Shown here: positions 1 through 9,026 of the stretch, piece after piece
Layout of the letters: the number at the start of each line of letters is the position of its first letter
How positions within the stretch are numbered: position 1 is the stretch's first letter
From: Bacteroidales bacterium
GTDB taxonomy: Bacteria > Bacteroidota > Bacteroidia > Bacteroidales > FEN-979
Direction: 5' to 3'
DNA length: 64,000 bases
Assembly (NCBI GenBank): GCA_028706295.1
Contig: JAQWBQ010000001.1
Coordinates: 62,001 to 126,000 of the forward strand
The notes under the pieces: model-generated
Database searches by the model: none
The model's input: the letters and a program-made list of their open reading frames with translations, nothing else
What the model was told of the DNA's origin: nothing
Made by a program: the position numbers and the translations under genes

Positions 1-887
1 ACTTGGAAAATCTAAATAAACAAAAAGAATTTGCAATAAGAGTACAAGTTATCGAAGACTCAGTACGTGCAATCGGGAAACGACAAGTTTTAGTGAGACC
101 CATACTTAATCATGAATTATCCTCACTAAAAGAAAACATAGAAATGGCAGCAGAAGCCCTCGAGGCAAGAAATATTAATTTAGGAGTTGCAAAGCAGCAA
201 TATATTATGACATCCCTGAATAACATTGCTATTTTAATGAAAGAGTCACTTGAAAAAATGGAAGAGAAAATGTCGCAGAGCATGAATTCAAAAAGCGGAT
301 CAAAAACCTGTAAAAATCCGGGGATGAAAAGTGGAAAACGAAATGCAAATGATATAAGGGAAATGCAAAACAATTTAGGAAAGCAATTAGAAAAACTTAG
401 ATCTGAAATCGAAAAGTCGAAGAAGGCAGATAAAATGGGGAACAGTGATAGCTTCAATAAAGAGATGGCCAAACTAGCGGCCCGTCAGGAAGCTATTAGA
501 ATGGAGTTACAGAAACTAAAGGATAATACCGAAGAATTATCAAAAACAGAAAAGGATGCAATGACAGAAGCTGCAAAAGAAATGGAACAATTAGAAAAAG
601 ACCTGGTAAACAAAAATTTGAGTAGAATGGTTATGGAGAGGCAAAAACAGATTTTATCACGATTACTTGAATCCGAAAAAGCAGAGCTTCAAAGAGAAAA
701 AGAAGAAAAAAGAGAATCGGAGACGGCAAAAAGTAATGAATTAAGTAACCCTAATCAGAAAATTAAGTATAAGAACAAAACAAGAACCGGGAGCGAAATG
801 TTAAAAATGGAGTTACCGGCACTTAAATACTTTTATAAAAATAAAGTAGATAGTTACATTGTTAAACTTGAAAAGAATTATGAATAA
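1..887 (+). CDS. C-terminal part of a DUF4175-like coiled-coil protein (partial)
   Basis: The reading frame is open at the left edge, so the true start lies outside the window and only about 295 C-terminal residues are seen. They are highly charged and rich in Lys, Glu, Gln and Met, with long heptad-like stretches typical of coiled coil. The segment RQKQILSRLLESEKAE followed by a Glu/Arg/Lys-rich tail resembles the end of large Bacteroidota membrane proteins annotated DUF4175, which often precede a small ATPase-fold gene and ybeY, as here. No transmembrane segment is present in the visible part. The stop overlaps the next gene by 8 bases, which indicates one operon. The family assignment is from memory of this sequence pattern and gene order. 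The cellular role is unknown. Confidence 0.65.
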   Translation, partial: LENLNKQKEFAIRVQVIEDSVRAIGKRQVLVRPILNHELSSLKENIEMAAEALEARNINLGVAKQQYIMTSLNNIAILMKESLEKMEEKMSQSMNSKSGSKTCKNPGMKSGKRNANDIREMQNNLGKQLEKLRSEIEKSKKADKMGNSDSFNKEMAKLAARQEAIRMELQKLKDNTEELSKTEKDAMTEAAKEMEQLEKDLVNKNLSRMVMERQKQILSRLLESEKAELQREKEEKRESETAKSNELSNPNQKIKYKNKTRTGSEMLKMELPALKYFYKNKVDSYIVKLEKNYE

Positions 888-1365
888 AGATTACAGAGAA
901 ATCCTTATTAATGGAAAAGGAGAATCAGTGAAACTGGAACGATTTATTGAAGAGATCTGTGATTTCTATAATATTAACAATGAATATTTTGGCAATATTC
1001 TTTTGGCGACAACTGAAGCTGTAGAAATCCTGTTCTCCATTAATAATGAAGAAAAAAAAGCAATCTCAATTCAATTTGACCGAAATGCAAAAGGATTGGT
1101 TTTCAAGATAAGGTTAAAAATAGATGGAGAAGAATCGGAAAGAGAGGAAGATATTTTCGACCGAGAAGTTCGAAAACACAAGCTTGCAAAAGACATTTTT
1201 ATTATAAAGTCACTAACTGATGAAATTACTATTTCTGTTAATGCAAAGAGCATCATATTAGTTTTCTATGTATCAAGTATGAATTACGAAAAATCTCTGT
1301 TCAGAATAAATAAGCTTAAAGAATACTGGCATAGTGAGGTTGATGTCAAGCAAAAAAAATTATGA
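880..1365 (+). CDS. Small GHKL/anti-sigma-type ATP-binding protein
   Basis: A 161-residue cytoplasmic protein. An in-frame TTG exists at 859, but the ATG at 880 is preferred because it overlaps the upstream stop only slightly, as is usual in tight operons. The segment LLATTEAVEILFSINN matches the N-box region of RsbW/SpoIIAB-type ATPases (helix with a conserved Glu and Asn near the ATP site). The glycine-rich G-box is poorly kept. It sits between a DUF4175-like gene and ybeY, overlapping ybeY by four bases (ATGA), so the three are probably cotranslated. It could be a serine kinase, an anti-sigma factor or a degenerate ATPase. No partner anti-anti-sigma gene is visible. Confidence 0.6.
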   Translation: MNKDYREILINGKGESVKLERFIEEICDFYNINNEYFGNILLATTEAVEILFSINNEEKKAISIQFDRNAKGLVFKIRLKIDGEESEREEDIFDREVRKHKLAKDIFIIKSLTDEITISVNAKSIILVFYVSSMNYEKSLFRINKLKEYWHSEVDVKQKKL

Positions 1366-1781
1366 GTGCTTTCAATTTTTTTAAAGAGGATATTGAGTTT
1401 TTACTAAAGGAAAAGACAAGGTTAAGGGGTTGGTATTTAAAAATATTATCAGAGGAAGGAAGAATAGCAGAGAACCTGAATTTTATATTTTGTAGTGACG
1501 CTTATTTACTGAAGATAAACAAGAAATACCTGAATAAGAATGATTACACGGACGTAATTGCTTTTCAATATAACCTAAAGTCGGAGCCGATAACAGGCGA
1601 TATATATATTAGCATACCTAGAATAAGAGAAAACGCTGCAATCTTTAAAACCTCACCTTCAGCTGAACTTAAAAGAGTTATGGCTCATGGGATTTTGCAT
1701 TTATTGGGATATAAGGATAAAACAAAAAAGGAGAAAAAAATCATTCGCGAGAAAGAGAACTATTATTTAAATAAATTCTGA
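1362..1781 (+). CDS. ybeY: Endoribonuclease YbeY, 16S rRNA maturation
   Basis: A 139-residue metal-dependent endoribonuclease of the UPF0054 family, which acts in 16S rRNA 3' end maturation and ribosome quality control. The signature is MAHGILHLLGYKD near residues 107-119: the two His of HGxLHL are kept, while the third His of the classical motif is replaced by Asp, as I recall for Bacteroidota homologues. The N-terminal half carries the expected NKKYLNKNDYTDVIAF segment ending in the conserved Thr-Asp-Val. The start overlaps the upstream stop by four bases. It is shorter than the E. coli protein (about 155 residues) but complete. Confidence 0.92.
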   Translation: MSAFNFFKEDIEFLLKEKTRLRGWYLKILSEEGRIAENLNFIFCSDAYLLKINKKYLNKNDYTDVIAFQYNLKSEPITGDIYISIPRIRENAAIFKTSPSAELKRVMAHGILHLLGYKDKTKKEKKIIREKENYYLNKF

Positions 1782-1797
1782 ACTTTTATTAGAACCT

Positions 1798-1813
1798 TGT
1801 TTCACGTGAAACG
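1798..1813. promoter_or_regulatory. parS-like ParB binding site upstream of mnmG
   Basis: TGTTTCACGTGAAACG matches the widely conserved chromosomal parS consensus TGTTNCACGTGAAACA at all but the last base. The inner 14 bases (1799-1812) are a perfect palindrome. The site ends five bases before the mnmG start codon. A second site lies just after mnmG. parS sites usually cluster near the replication origin; no parA or parB gene is in the window. Confidence 0.85.
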
Positions 1814-1818
1814 GCAAA

Positions 1819-3687
1819 ATGGATCGTTATGAGATTATAGTAATAGGCGCTGGTCATGCTGGATGTGAAGCAGCAATGGCTGCAGCAAACCTTGGCTCGA
1901 CGGTATTACTGATAACGATGAATATGTCGAACATGGCTCAAATGTCATGTAATCCGTCTATTGGAGGAGTTGCAAAAGGTCAGATTATAAGAGAAATCGA
2001 TGCCTTGGGGGGATATTCAGGAATTGTTAGTGACCGGTCAATGATTCAGTTCAGGATGTTGAACAAATCGAAAGGACCGGCTATGTGGAGTCCACGGTCA
2101 CAGAATGACCGATATCTGTTTTCAAGTGAATGGCGGAAATTTCTGGAGAATAACAAAAGAATATTTTTTTGGCAGGACTTTGTTGAGGAAATACTGATAG
2201 TTCAAGGTAGGGTAATTGGTGTTAAGACCGGTTTGGGAATGTCATTCCAATGTAAATCGGTTATTCTTTCAACGGGAACCTTTTTAAATGGTATTATACA
2301 TATAGGTGAAAAAAGCTTCAGTGGGGGAAGATTAGGCGAACGGGCTGCGAGATTTTTAACAGAGCAATTAGTCAAGATTGGCTTTGAATCAAAAAGAATG
2401 AAAACCGGAACACCGGTAAGAGTAGATGGTCGCACATTGGATTTTTCAAAAATGGAAAAGCAACCGGGAGATGAAAATCCCGGAAAATTTTCTTTTACGG
2501 ACACCAGTACCTTGAAAACTCAAAAAGACTGTTTTCTTACTTACACGAGTAAAAAAGTACACGAAGTTCTAAGATCAGGATTTAAAAAATCTCCATTATT
2601 TTCTGGAAGAATAAAAGGGAAGGGACCGCGTTATTGCCCATCAATTGAAGATAAAATTGAAAGATTTGCTTCTAAGGATAGTCATCAGTTATTTATTGAA
2701 CCGGAAGGATGGGAAACTGTTGAATATTATGTAAATGGATTTTCATCCTCGCTGCCAGAAGACGTACAATTTAAAGCATTAAGACTGATTCCCGGGTTTA
2801 AAGATGCTAAATTTTTCAGGCCTGGTTATGCCATTGAATACGATTATTTCCCTCCGGATCAGTTGTCCTCAACTTTAGAAACCAAGCTAATTAAGAATTT
2901 ATTTTTTGCAGGACAGATTAACGGGACAACAGGGTACGAAGAGGCCGCTGCACAAGGCCTTGTTGCGGGAATTAATGCCCATCAAAGTATTAATGAAAAA
3001 GAACCATTTAGCCTTCAAAGATCAGATGCTTATATTGGCGTTCTAATAGATGACCTGATAACAAAGGGAACTGAAGAGCCCTATAGAATGTTTACATCAA
3101 GAGCGGAATTTCGAATTCTTTTAAGACAAGATAATGCAGACGAACGACTTACTCCGGTAGGTTATACCCTTGGCCTGATTTCAAATGATAGATTTTTAAA
3201 AACTCAGAATAAGTACAATCAGGTAAATATGCTGATCAATTTTTTACAGAAATCAAGTGTCTCACCTGAGATCGTCAATCAATATCTGATATCCGTGGGG
3301 TCGAAGGAAATTTTACAGAAACAAAGGATCTCCTCTATTCTGCTCAGGCCAAATATTACCTTAACGGGACTCATAGCGAACCTAGACTTACTCTCGAATT
3401 ATATTAAAATCAATAAAGAAATTGATAGAGAAATTATTGAAGAAGCGGAATTAAAAATTAAATATCAGTCGTATATTCTTAAAGAACAAGAACTGGCCTT
3501 GAAAATGATAGCATTAGAAAATCAGAAAATCCCAGAGAACTTTGATTATCATCGTCTGAATTCTATTTCTTCAGAAGCCAGGGAAAAGTTATCAAAACTG
3601 AAACCGGCAACGGTAGGTCAGGCGGGAAGAATTAGTGGCGTTTCTCCAAGTGACATTTCAGTACTCATTGTTTATCTTAATTATTAA
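1819..3687 (+). CDS. mnmG: tRNA U34 carboxymethylaminomethyl modification enzyme MnmG (GidA)
   Basis: A 622-residue FAD enzyme that with MnmE installs the cmnm5 group on wobble uridine 34 of certain tRNAs. The N-terminal Rossmann motif GAGHAGCEAAMAAA (residues 10-23) binds FAD. Also present are the family signatures CNPSIGG, GTPVR and PGYAIEYDYF, the segment TGYEEAAAQG near residue 375, and a C-terminal helical domain with VGQAGRISGVSP. Length matches the family. The gene is bracketed by two parS-like sites, one ending five bases before its ATG and one beginning directly after its stop. mnmG is often found near the origin in bacteria. No mnmE (trmE) or rsmG is adjacent. Confidence 0.97.
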   Translation: MDRYEIIVIGAGHAGCEAAMAAANLGSTVLLITMNMSNMAQMSCNPSIGGVAKGQIIREIDALGGYSGIVSDRSMIQFRMLNKSKGPAMWSPRSQNDRYLFSSEWRKFLENNKRIFFWQDFVEEILIVQGRVIGVKTGLGMSFQCKSVILSTGTFLNGIIHIGEKSFSGGRLGERAARFLTEQLVKIGFESKRMKTGTPVRVDGRTLDFSKMEKQPGDENPGKFSFTDTSTLKTQKDCFLTYTSKKVHEVLRSGFKKSPLFSGRIKGKGPRYCPSIEDKIERFASKDSHQLFIEPEGWETVEYYVNGFSSSLPEDVQFKALRLIPGFKDAKFFRPGYAIEYDYFPPDQLSSTLETKLIKNLFFAGQINGTTGYEEAAAQGLVAGINAHQSINEKEPFSLQRSDAYIGVLIDDLITKGTEEPYRMFTSRAEFRILLRQDNADERLTPVGYTLGLISNDRFLKTQNKYNQVNMLINFLQKSSVSPEIVNQYLISVGSKEILQKQRISSILLRPNITLTGLIANLDLLSNYIKINKEIDREIIEEAELKIKYQSYILKEQELALKMIALENQKIPENFDYHRLNSISSEAREKLSKLKPATVGQAGRISGVSPSDISVLIVYLNY

Positions 3688-3703
3688 TGTTCCACGTGAA
3701 ACG
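3688..3703. promoter_or_regulatory. parS-like ParB binding site downstream of mnmG
   Basis: TGTTCCACGTGAAACG begins at the base after the mnmG stop codon and ends seven bases before the next ATG. It matches the parS consensus with C at the variable position and differs at the last base, exactly as the site at 1798 does. The two sites are 1,890 bases apart, in the same orientation, and both continue with the base G. Confidence 0.85.
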
Positions 3704-3710
3704 GTAATCG

Positions 3711-4601
3711 ATGTCAGAAATTCTTGAACAGTGTCCAATTTGTTCCTCACGGAATTTTAATCCCTATATGGAAATAACAGATTGGTTTTTCTCGGGAGAA
3801 AAGTTTTCATTGGTAAAATGCGTGAAATGTGGATTAATATTTGTAAACCCACGACCCTTGGTTGAAAAAATAGGAATTTATTACGCCTCTGATGAATATT
3901 TATCCCATGGGTTGCGCAAAAAAAGATTCATTGACAGTATCTATGGGCTAATAAGAAAACAGTCAATCAGAATTAAATTCAATTTGGTCAGGTCATTTAT
4001 ATCTGGATCCAATATACTCGATATTGGTTGTGGAACTGGTGAATTTTTAACGTATTGTAAAGAGCATGGATTCAAAGCTTGGGGTGTAGAACCCAATGAA
4101 CGCGGTAGAAATTTTGCCTTACAAAATAATTTAAATGTTGCTGATTCTTTGCATAATCTGGATATTTTACAGGGAAGTATCGACTGTATTACCATGTGGC
4201 ACGTACTTGAACACATTCACGACCTCAATGAAACCATGGGGGAAATCCATGATTTATTGTCTGATGATGGAATTCTTGTTATTGCCGTGCCCAATTGCAA
4301 TTCTCTTGACGCCCGATATTTTAAAGAATACTGGGCGGCTTATGATGTCCCGCGACATCTTTACCATTTTTCCCAAGAGACCTTCTCACAACTTGCCATA
4401 AAATTTGGGTACGATATCATTAAGGTGATTCCTCAGAAATTTGATGCCTATTATGTCTCGATGTTAAGCATCAAATATAAGTATAATAAAATGCGCTCCT
4501 GGCTATTTCCGATCTATGGCTTCTGGTTTAATCTAAGGTCTCATTACAATGAAAATAGATATTCCAGCCTGATTTTTGTACTGAATAAGAAAAAAAGCTA
4601 A
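3711..4601 (+). CDS. Class I SAM-dependent methyltransferase with N-terminal zinc ribbon
   Basis: A 296-residue protein. Two CxxC pairs in the first 40 residues (CPIC and CVKC) form a zinc-ribbon-like module. Motif I, ILDIGCGTGEFL (about residues 100-111), is the SAM-binding loop. CITMWHVLEHIHDLNE is the typical motif IV/post-motif of the Methyltransf_23 group. The C-terminal third is basic and aromatic. Proteins with this arrangement often act in sugar, lipid or cell-surface polymer biosynthesis, but the substrate cannot be read from the sequence. The gene follows mnmG with only a parS-like site between and is followed by a large histidine kinase. No neighbouring pathway points to a substrate. 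Confidence 0.8.
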   Translation: MSEILEQCPICSSRNFNPYMEITDWFFSGEKFSLVKCVKCGLIFVNPRPLVEKIGIYYASDEYLSHGLRKKRFIDSIYGLIRKQSIRIKFNLVRSFISGSNILDIGCGTGEFLTYCKEHGFKAWGVEPNERGRNFALQNNLNVADSLHNLDILQGSIDCITMWHVLEHIHDLNETMGEIHDLLSDDGILVIAVPNCNSLDARYFKEYWAAYDVPRHLYHFSQETFSQLAIKFGYDIIKVIPQKFDAYYVSMLSIKYKYNKMRSWLFPIYGFWFNLRSHYNENRYSSLIFVLNKKKS

Positions 4602-4723
4602 TTTTAGCCCAATAGAGAGGTTTTCTATTTAAGTTATAGTTTACTATTATAATATTGAGATCATGCCTTAAATGGCCCCCAATAAGGCCGTGCATTGTAT
4701 TGCAAATCAAACACATACCAAGA

Positions 4724-7700
4724 ATGGAATATCAAAGGAAAAATTCTTATTCAAAATGGTTCCTTCTTGGTACAATTCTAATGGGAGGTCTGATTCTATC
4801 GTATCAGTGGTCCATCTCATCACGATTAAATCAAAATAAGATTACAGCTTCCATTCAAAAAACAATTCATAAAAAAGAAAAAGCGTTAATAAAAGAATTT
4901 GAAATACTATCACAGCAGGCCGACACCCTTACCCAACTATCTAACCGTTGTTTATTTAATAAGCCTATCTCAGAATTTCCAAGTAACGATATTTGCCACT
5001 ACATTTTTAAAAATGATAGTTTAATTTATTGGAATGAAAATCTAATATCTCTTCCGGATCGATTTACAAAGAAACCATACAACACACCATATATTGAAAA
5101 ACTGGCAAATGGATGGTACCTTTTAATTCACAAAAAAGTAGGCTCTTACCACCATGTAGGCGCAATAGCGGTAAAATGGGAGTACAGTATTGAAAATAAT
5201 TATCTGAAAAATGATTTTGCTCCTGAGTTCATTAAAAGCCCAGGTCTTCAGATTGACCTAAACCCCGGTAAATATTCCATATATTCAGCTTCGGGAACTT
5301 TTTTGTTTAACCTGATTTTCTCCGAGTCTCTTGAGTTAAGTGTGGCCCAGTCCTGGATTTTATTTGTGCTTGTAGCCATTACTTTTATCATGATTTCACT
5401 GTTCTTGTACTATTTCTATCATGAAATACCCTGGATAAAACAAAGAAGGATTTTATTTATTTTGATTTTTGGGATTGGTCTTGTAGCCGTTCGATTTTTT
5501 CAGCAATTTTTTGGCTTTCCTCGTTTCTTATACCAGGCAAAATTATTTTCTCCCGCCTGGTATTCATCGTCGGTTATTTTACCATCGCTGGGTGATTTTT
5601 TAATCAATATAATCATCCTGTTCATTTTCAGTATTGTGTTTAACATAAATTATCCGACAGGCCCGTATCGTAACAACCGATATGGAAAATACAAAATTGT
5701 TGAAATAGTCACCAGTGTGCTTTTTTGTAATTTTCTCTTTTACGGATTGTATTTAATGATTAAGGATGTAATCCTGAATTCCTCATTTTCATTACAGCTC
5801 CAGGACGTATCCGGAATGGTTTCAATAAGTGGGTTGGGTATCCTTATCATTCTTCTTTTATTCTGTTCCTATTGGCTTATCTCTTCCCGGATAGTTGAAA
5901 ACGCTATAAACTTTATATGTTCTCCGATTGGGGAACCCACGTCTTGTGACGACAAATATCAAACTACCCGAGTAATAGATAAATCAACCCGGGTTTTTTG
6001 GAATTCTAAAGAGTCTCATAAAGTCCTGATAGTTCTTATTGGGATTATTATCCTGTGTTTACCTGGACTCCTGTTTTTTAGGCTTCTACCTATTCATGAA
6101 AGGATAATTTTGACAAGTTTATTCATCGTTTTTATATCTATTTTTTGGGGTTTAAAAATTGCCGGGAAACAAATTTTTTCCTTTCCGGGCATCATTTTAT
6201 TCCTGACCTTTTTTTCCATTACTGCGACCTGGATGATGAATAATGCGAATGATTATAGATTAAAAGCCACAAACGAATTGTTCGTAACAAAGTTGTCAAA
6301 CAGAAGAAATCCTGTTACAGAGATTATGTTTGAGAAAGCGCAAACAAACATTTTATCAGATTCAACTTTCTGGCAGAAATATTTCACTCAAAATACTGAC
6401 ACAGAAATTCAATCAGGATCAATACAAGACTTGTTAAAAGAGAGGTACTTTACCGGTTATTGGGATAAATACAATATTCAGATTACGGTTTGCGATAGTA
6501 TTAAAAAGCTAACTATTCAGCCGCAGGGTGATCTTTTCAATTGTCTGGATTTCTTTAATGGGGTTACTAAGGATTTTGGAAGACCAACTGGTTTACAAAA
6601 CCTTTTTTTTCTGGATTATGGGTATGGGAAAGAAAATTATTTAGGAGTTTTTTCTCCAGGGAACATAAAAACCCCGGAATTCCGGAACCTCTGGACCTTT
6701 ATTGAAATAAATCTTAACTCAGTCAGCGCAGATCCGGGATTTCCAGGACTTCTCATCGATAAATCCATAAATAATATCCGATCGCAAGGAACATTTTCTT
6801 ATGCAATATATAAAGAGAATAGACTTCTGCATTCATTTGGCCAATACCCCTACCCTACTCAAATACAGACGGAATATGGCGGTTCTGATTCTATTCGCGG
6901 GATCTCAGAAATCGATTATATTCATGAAATATTTCCCCTTGACACAAATACCATATTGTTAATCAGTAAGCTGAAACCATCTTTATGGAATTGGATGACC
7001 CCGTTTCCCTATTTATTCTTTTTGTTTTCAATTTTTATTATTTGTTATACACTGGTAATAAAAATATCAAACCGCCAAAGTATCCTTCAAAGTTCGCTTC
7101 AAAACAAAATGTACGTTGTGTTGATAGGGATTCTTATTCTGACCATGATTATTACCGGGTGTATTCAGGTTTTCAATATACTGTCATTTAACTTAAAAAA
7201 AGAGAATGAAAGTTTAAAAGAACGAGCTTCTTCTATCCGGATTGAAATTCAGCACAAATTCGGGAATACCATGCATCCCGGTGATATTAATGTCGTTACA
7301 ATGGATGATTTCCTCATAAAGTTATCAAATGTATTCTTTACTGAAATTAACTTTTACGGATCGGATGGTTTATTACTTTCAACAAGCAGGCCACAATTAT
7401 TCACTTCGGGTATCATATCAGACAGAATGAATCCCGAAGCGATGGTTCAATTGTTAAAGAAACAACAAATGACCTTTGTTCATAAAGAGCAAATAGGTGA
7501 AATGGATTTTCTCTCGGCATACATCCCACTTTATGGCATCCAAAATAATCTGTTGGGGTACATTAACTTACCGTACTTTTCCAAAGGGGATGAATCAAAA
7601 CGGGAAATTGCCTCTTTTCTTGTAACCTTTATCAATATTTATATAGTTTTATTGATCTTTGGTGTGTTTTTTACTATTTTGATTTCCAAACACATAACTG

Positions 7701-8575
7701 CTCCGCTGGATTTTTTAGCAGTCAAACTTTCAGGAATCAGGGTCGGGAAATCCAACGAGAAAATCATATGGAAAACAAAAGATGAAATTGGTCAACTGGT
7801 GATCGAATATAACAGAATGGTTGATGAATTGGAGCATAGTGCCCGACTTCTTGCTCAATCTGAACGAGAAAGTGCATGGAGGGAAATGGCGCGTCAAGTG
7901 GCACATGAAATAAAAAATCCTCTGACGCCGATGAAATTAAGTGCTCAATATTTTGAGAAAGCATGGAAAGAGAATGCTCCCGACTTAGATATGAAATTGT
8001 CCCGATTTATTAATACCCTGATAACCCAAATAGACATTTTATCAGAGATTTCTTCAGATTTTTCAAATTTTGCACAGTTACCGCGGATGAAATTTGAGCT
8101 GGTGCGTGTTAATGATGTGGTAAATTTTGTCGTTTCGCTTTATCGTGATTCTTCACCAATTCAATTTCAAATCTATTCAGAGGGAGGGGATCACAATGTC
8201 ATTGCTGATCGATCACAATTGAACAGGGTATTTACAAATCTGATCAATAATTCAATACAGGCAATTGAAGGGAAACAGAATGGTAAAATTGATATTAAAG
8301 TCTGGAATGAATCAGCCTGGGTTTATATTTCCGTGACGGATAACGGAAGCGGGATTTCGCCCGACCAGGAAAGGGACATCTTCAAGCCGGGATTTACCAC
8401 CAAGCAAAGGGGGATGGGGCTTGGATTGGTCATTGTGAAAATGATAATTGAAAATTTTCGCGGTGAAATTACTTTTACCAGGCCGGCAACAGAAGGGGCC
8501 TGTTTTCTGATCAAAATACCTGCAAATCAAAATCAATTATATGAAAATGAGACGGATTGTAGTCCGAGCGCTTAA
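4724..8575 (+). CDS. Giant multi-spanning NtrY-like sensor histidine kinase
   Basis: A 1,283-residue protein starting at the ATG for MEYQ; an upstream in-frame TTG at 4655 is less likely because the next residues look like leader sequence. Layout: one N-terminal membrane helix, a periplasmic region of about 170 residues, a block of roughly eight helices (about residues 210-500), a second extracytoplasmic region, two more helices, a third extracytoplasmic region, a last helix, HAMP (about 970-1030), then the kinase core. The phospho-accepting His is residue 1061 in HEIKNPLTPMKLS, the form seen in NtrY-type kinases. The ATPase N-box is NLINNSIQA and the G-boxes are DNGSGI and GMGLGL. No response regulator is adjacent, so its partner is unknown. 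The gene overlaps the following lipoprotein gene by 35 bases. Confidence 0.85.
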   Translation: MEYQRKNSYSKWFLLGTILMGGLILSYQWSISSRLNQNKITASIQKTIHKKEKALIKEFEILSQQADTLTQLSNRCLFNKPISEFPSNDICHYIFKNDSLIYWNENLISLPDRFTKKPYNTPYIEKLANGWYLLIHKKVGSYHHVGAIAVKWEYSIENNYLKNDFAPEFIKSPGLQIDLNPGKYSIYSASGTFLFNLIFSESLELSVAQSWILFVLVAITFIMISLFLYYFYHEIPWIKQRRILFILIFGIGLVAVRFFQQFFGFPRFLYQAKLFSPAWYSSSVILPSLGDFLINIIILFIFSIVFNINYPTGPYRNNRYGKYKIVEIVTSVLFCNFLFYGLYLMIKDVILNSSFSLQLQDVSGMVSISGLGILIILLLFCSYWLISSRIVENAINFICSPIGEPTSCDDKYQTTRVIDKSTRVFWNSKESHKVLIVLIGIIILCLPGLLFFRLLPIHERIILTSLFIVFISIFWGLKIAGKQIFSFPGIILFLTFFSITATWMMNNANDYRLKATNELFVTKLSNRRNPVTEIMFEKAQTNILSDSTFWQKYFTQNTDTEIQSGSIQDLLKERYFTGYWDKYNIQITVCDSIKKLTIQPQGDLFNCLDFFNGVTKDFGRPTGLQNLFFLDYGYGKENYLGVFSPGNIKTPEFRNLWTFIEINLNSVSADPGFPGLLIDKSINNIRSQGTFSYAIYKENRLLHSFGQYPYPTQIQTEYGGSDSIRGISEIDYIHEIFPLDTNTILLISKLKPSLWNWMTPFPYLFFLFSIFIICYTLVIKISNRQSILQSSLQNKMYVVLIGILILTMIITGCIQVFNILSFNLKKENESLKERASSIRIEIQHKFGNTMHPGDINVVTMDDFLIKLSNVFFTEINFYGSDGLLLSTSRPQLFTSGIISDRMNPEAMVQLLKKQQMTFVHKEQIGEMDFLSAYIPLYGIQNNLLGYINLPYFSKGDESKREIASFLVTFINIYIVLLIFGVFFTILISKHITAPLDFLAVKLSGIRVGKSNEKIIWKTKDEIGQLVIEYNRMVDELEHSARLLAQSERESAWREMARQVAHEIKNPLTPMKLSAQYFEKAWKENAPDLDMKLSRFINTLITQIDILSEISSDFSNFAQLPRMKFELVRVNDVVNFVVSLYRDSSPIQFQIYSEGGDHNVIADRSQLNRVFTNLINNSIQAIEGKQNGKIDIKVWNESAWVYISVTDNGSGISPDQERDIFKPGFTTKQRGMGLGLVIVKMIIENFRGEITFTRPATEGACFLIKIPANQNQLYENETDCSPSA

Positions 8576-9026
8576 CTGCTGTTTTATTTTCCTGATTATC
8601 ATTTCAGGATGTGGGAACCCCGAACGAACAGACTGGTATCATCCGTTTTCAAACAGAACCTGGGAACGGTTTGAAATATTACAATTTGAAATTCCAATTA
8701 GCCAATTAGAAAAAAATTATGATATTATATTGTTTGCATATTTATCAAATGCATTTGAATTTAAGGACCTTGCATTTAACATGGTAATGAAGACCCCATC
8801 GGGAGAAGAAAGAATCAACGAGTACCAATTGCCCTTTCGAACGGAAAACGGCGATTTAATTAAAGCCTGTACCAATGATTCTTGTTTTACTCAAGTCATT
8901 CTTAAACAACAACTTAGAATTAATAAAGCGGGAAATCTTCTTTTGGAAATAGAGAACCTTACACCCCGTTTACTGACCGAAGGCGTTTGTGGTGTCGGAA
9001 TCAGGGTTACTCCATCGGACGATTAA
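8541..9026 (+). CDS. gldH: GldH-like lipoprotein
   Basis: A 161-residue exported lipoprotein: a hydrophobic N-terminal stretch ends in a lipobox (IISGC) with the lipidated Cys near residue 24. The remainder has the spacing of the GldH family: an early Trp/Phe segment, an Asn-Tyr-Asp-Ile strand, a Pro-x-Gly-Glu turn, and a final EIENL...GVGIRV strand. GldH is needed in Flavobacterium for gliding and is linked to T9SS function; non-gliding Bacteroidota also carry homologues. Two ATG codons are possible (8541 or 8547). It overlaps the kinase gene at its start and the convergent flavokinase gene at its end. Family placement is by pattern only. Confidence 0.55.
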   Translation: MKMRRIVVRALNCCFIFLIIISGCGNPERTDWYHPFSNRTWERFEILQFEIPISQLEKNYDIILFAYLSNAFEFKDLAFNMVMKTPSGEERINEYQLPFRTENGDLIKACTNDSCFTQVILKQQLRINKAGNLLLEIENLTPRLLTEGVCGVGIRVTPSDD

